A DNA stretch of 64,000 nt from Vibrio syngnathi (GTDB taxonomy: Bacteria > Pseudomonadota > Gammaproteobacteria > Enterobacterales > Vibrionaceae): contig NZ_CP017916.1 in the NCBI RefSeq assembly GCF_002119525.1, positions 1,116,001 through 1,180,000 of the forward strand, read 5' to 3'. This document shows positions 63,246 through 64,000 of the stretch, in pieces. Numbering within the stretch: the first letter of the stretch is position 1; each line of letters begins with the position of its first letter. The position numbers and the translations under genes are program-made. Under the pieces are notes generated by a model. That model ran no database searches. It saw nothing but the letters and a program-made list of their open reading frames with translations, and was not told the DNA's origin.

Positions 63246-63422
63246 TCATTTACTAAAGTACCTATCTAAAGATCTAAACTCTGTCTTAGATTAATTCTGC
63301 ATAAGCTTAATGCTGTCTTATTTTTTTAATTTTTGTTTCAACCCTCCTTCATGAATAGGGCATCTCGTTAGGTGCTCTAACCATCAAAAATCAGAATGCC
63401 AAATTCAAGCTAATCGATAAAA

Positions 63423-63437
63423 TGATAATTATTATCA
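63423..63437. promoter_or_regulatory. Fur box
   Basis: TGATAATTATTATCA is a perfect 7-1-7 inverted repeat of the Fur consensus TGATAAT-N-ATTATCA. It lies 315 bases upstream of the TonB-receptor start. A weak promoter, TTTACA-N17-TAAAGT (63456-63484), follows it. Iron repression of the receptor gene is the simplest reading. Confidence 0.85.
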
Positions 63438-63752
63438 ATATCAAATGAGAATGCTTTACATTTAAATATGCAACCGATAAAGTACGATTGAAAATTCGTC
63501 AGGTCATTGAAAGGAAAATCATTTTTCAATTTATTCGTTGAGTGATTTTAAGGTTTGTTCAATGTGACGGTTTTCAGTCGGAATTTTGGCTCATGTATTA
63601 AAGCAGTGGTCAATAAGGAGCTAAGGAAGTACAGCTGATACTCGTTTTGAGTTGTTGCGTTTTCAACCTTTTGAATGTCTTCCCTAGTTTTCCTTATAAA
63701 TGCCGTTACATGAGTCAACCTAAAGTTAATGCTTAATCAAGGAGAATTTTAA

Positions 63753-64000
63753 ATGAGAGCATTACGCCCCGCGGCAGTGGATGAGCTAGGAAATAGCAAA
63801 TTCAAACTACGCACTTTATCTGCAATCATCATGGGACTTTGTGTCAGTGGTCAAGCTGTTGCAGCGACAAACAATAATAATGAAACTACCGCTAACGAAG
63901 AAAAAACTACTTTTGAAGTTACCGTGTATGGCGAGAAAATAGAACGTTCGATTTATGATACGGGCTCAAGCGTGCATGTGTATGATGAAGATCGTATCGC
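63753..64000 (+). CDS. TonB-dependent outer-membrane receptor, N-terminal part
   Basis: About 82 codons are visible before the right edge. ATG 63753 follows AAGGAG. A short basic start leads to a hydrophobic signal sequence (about 19-36, LSAIIMGLCVSGQAVAA). The mature N-terminus is followed by FEVTVYGEKIERSIYDTGSS and VHVYDEDRI, the start of a plug domain. The Fur box upstream suggests a siderophore or haem receptor. The ligand cannot be told from this part. Confidence 0.85.
   Translation, partial: MRALRPAAVDELGNSKFKLRTLSAIIMGLCVSGQAVAATNNNNETTANEEKTTFEVTVYGEKIERSIYDTGSSVHVYDEDRI

Larger units (their letters stand above)
62845..63752. other. Long intergenic region nadA / TonB-receptor gene
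   Basis: About 900 bases. From left to right it holds the nadA terminator, a 58-codon ORF of unknown status (63069-63245), an AT-rich stretch, a perfect Fur box, and a leader of about 315 bases to the receptor start. I found no tRNA or larger ORF. Confidence 0.6.

Overview
The window is a stretch of a gammaproteobacterial chromosome, almost certainly chromosome 1 of a Vibrio and quite possibly of the Splendidus clade. The reasons are the OmpU/OmpT-type porin next to dinG, the MukFEB condensin, a monomeric isocitrate dehydrogenase, a TfoY gene behind a GEMM-I cyclic-di-GMP riboswitch, the bpt-aat pair and several Vibrio-like gene blocks. It is core genome. I see no rRNA, tRNA, insertion sequence, prophage, integrase or CRISPR array, and codon use looks uniform.

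Layout. 1-5.9 kb: ybaM (cut by the window edge), priC, a TauE/SafE permease and dinG on the minus strand, then the porin and a UPF0319 protein on the plus strand. 5.9-15.6 kb: rluE, icd, cspD, then the N-degron set clpS, clpA, infA, bpt and aat, and a glycine-zipper protein. 15.7-25.9 kb: aroA, yciN, topA, glgC-glgA, an alpha/beta hydrolase, a DUF2007 zinc-ribbon protein and a TVP38-family membrane protein. 26-38.5 kb: tfoY with its riboswitch, purR, torD, torR, elyC, cmoM and the overlapping mukF-mukE-mukB operon. 38.8-44.4 kb: a chemoreceptor and a three-gene envelope operon (DTGA-protease lipoprotein, 7TM transglutaminase-like protein, ATP-grasp enzyme). 44.5-52.2 kb: cmoB, cmoA, yecE, aspS, ruvC, ruvA and ruvB. 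52.7-64 kb: cydA-cydB-cydX-ybgE, ybgC-tolQ-tolR-tolA-tolB-pal-cpoB, nadA, and the start of a TonB-dependent receptor behind a perfect Fur box.

Functional groups. CspD, ClpS, ClpA, Aat and Bpt bring N-degron tagging and recognition together. CmoA, CmoB and CmoM make the (m)cmo5U34 wobble modification of tRNA and are spread over about 15 kb. RuvC and RuvAB resolve recombination intermediates. CydABX with an FNR site, and TorR/TorD, point to micro-aerobic and anaerobic respiration. Tol-Pal and CpoB maintain the envelope.

For the hunt, the least described gene set is the minus-strand operon at 41.07-44.30 kb. At the DNA level the striking signal is a series of short tandem duplications at gene edges. 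They include a 15-copy heptamer after clpA, a G-quadruplex-capable hexamer after mukB, and 17-18 bp triplications that carry the stop codons of aroA and cmoA. Other leads are an orphan promoter-terminator pair upstream of clpS (candidate small RNA), a REP-like palindrome between cmoA and cmoB, a glgC leader with CsrA-type GGA motifs, and a small unassigned ORF after nadA. All assignments come from reading motifs and gene order by eye. No database search was run.
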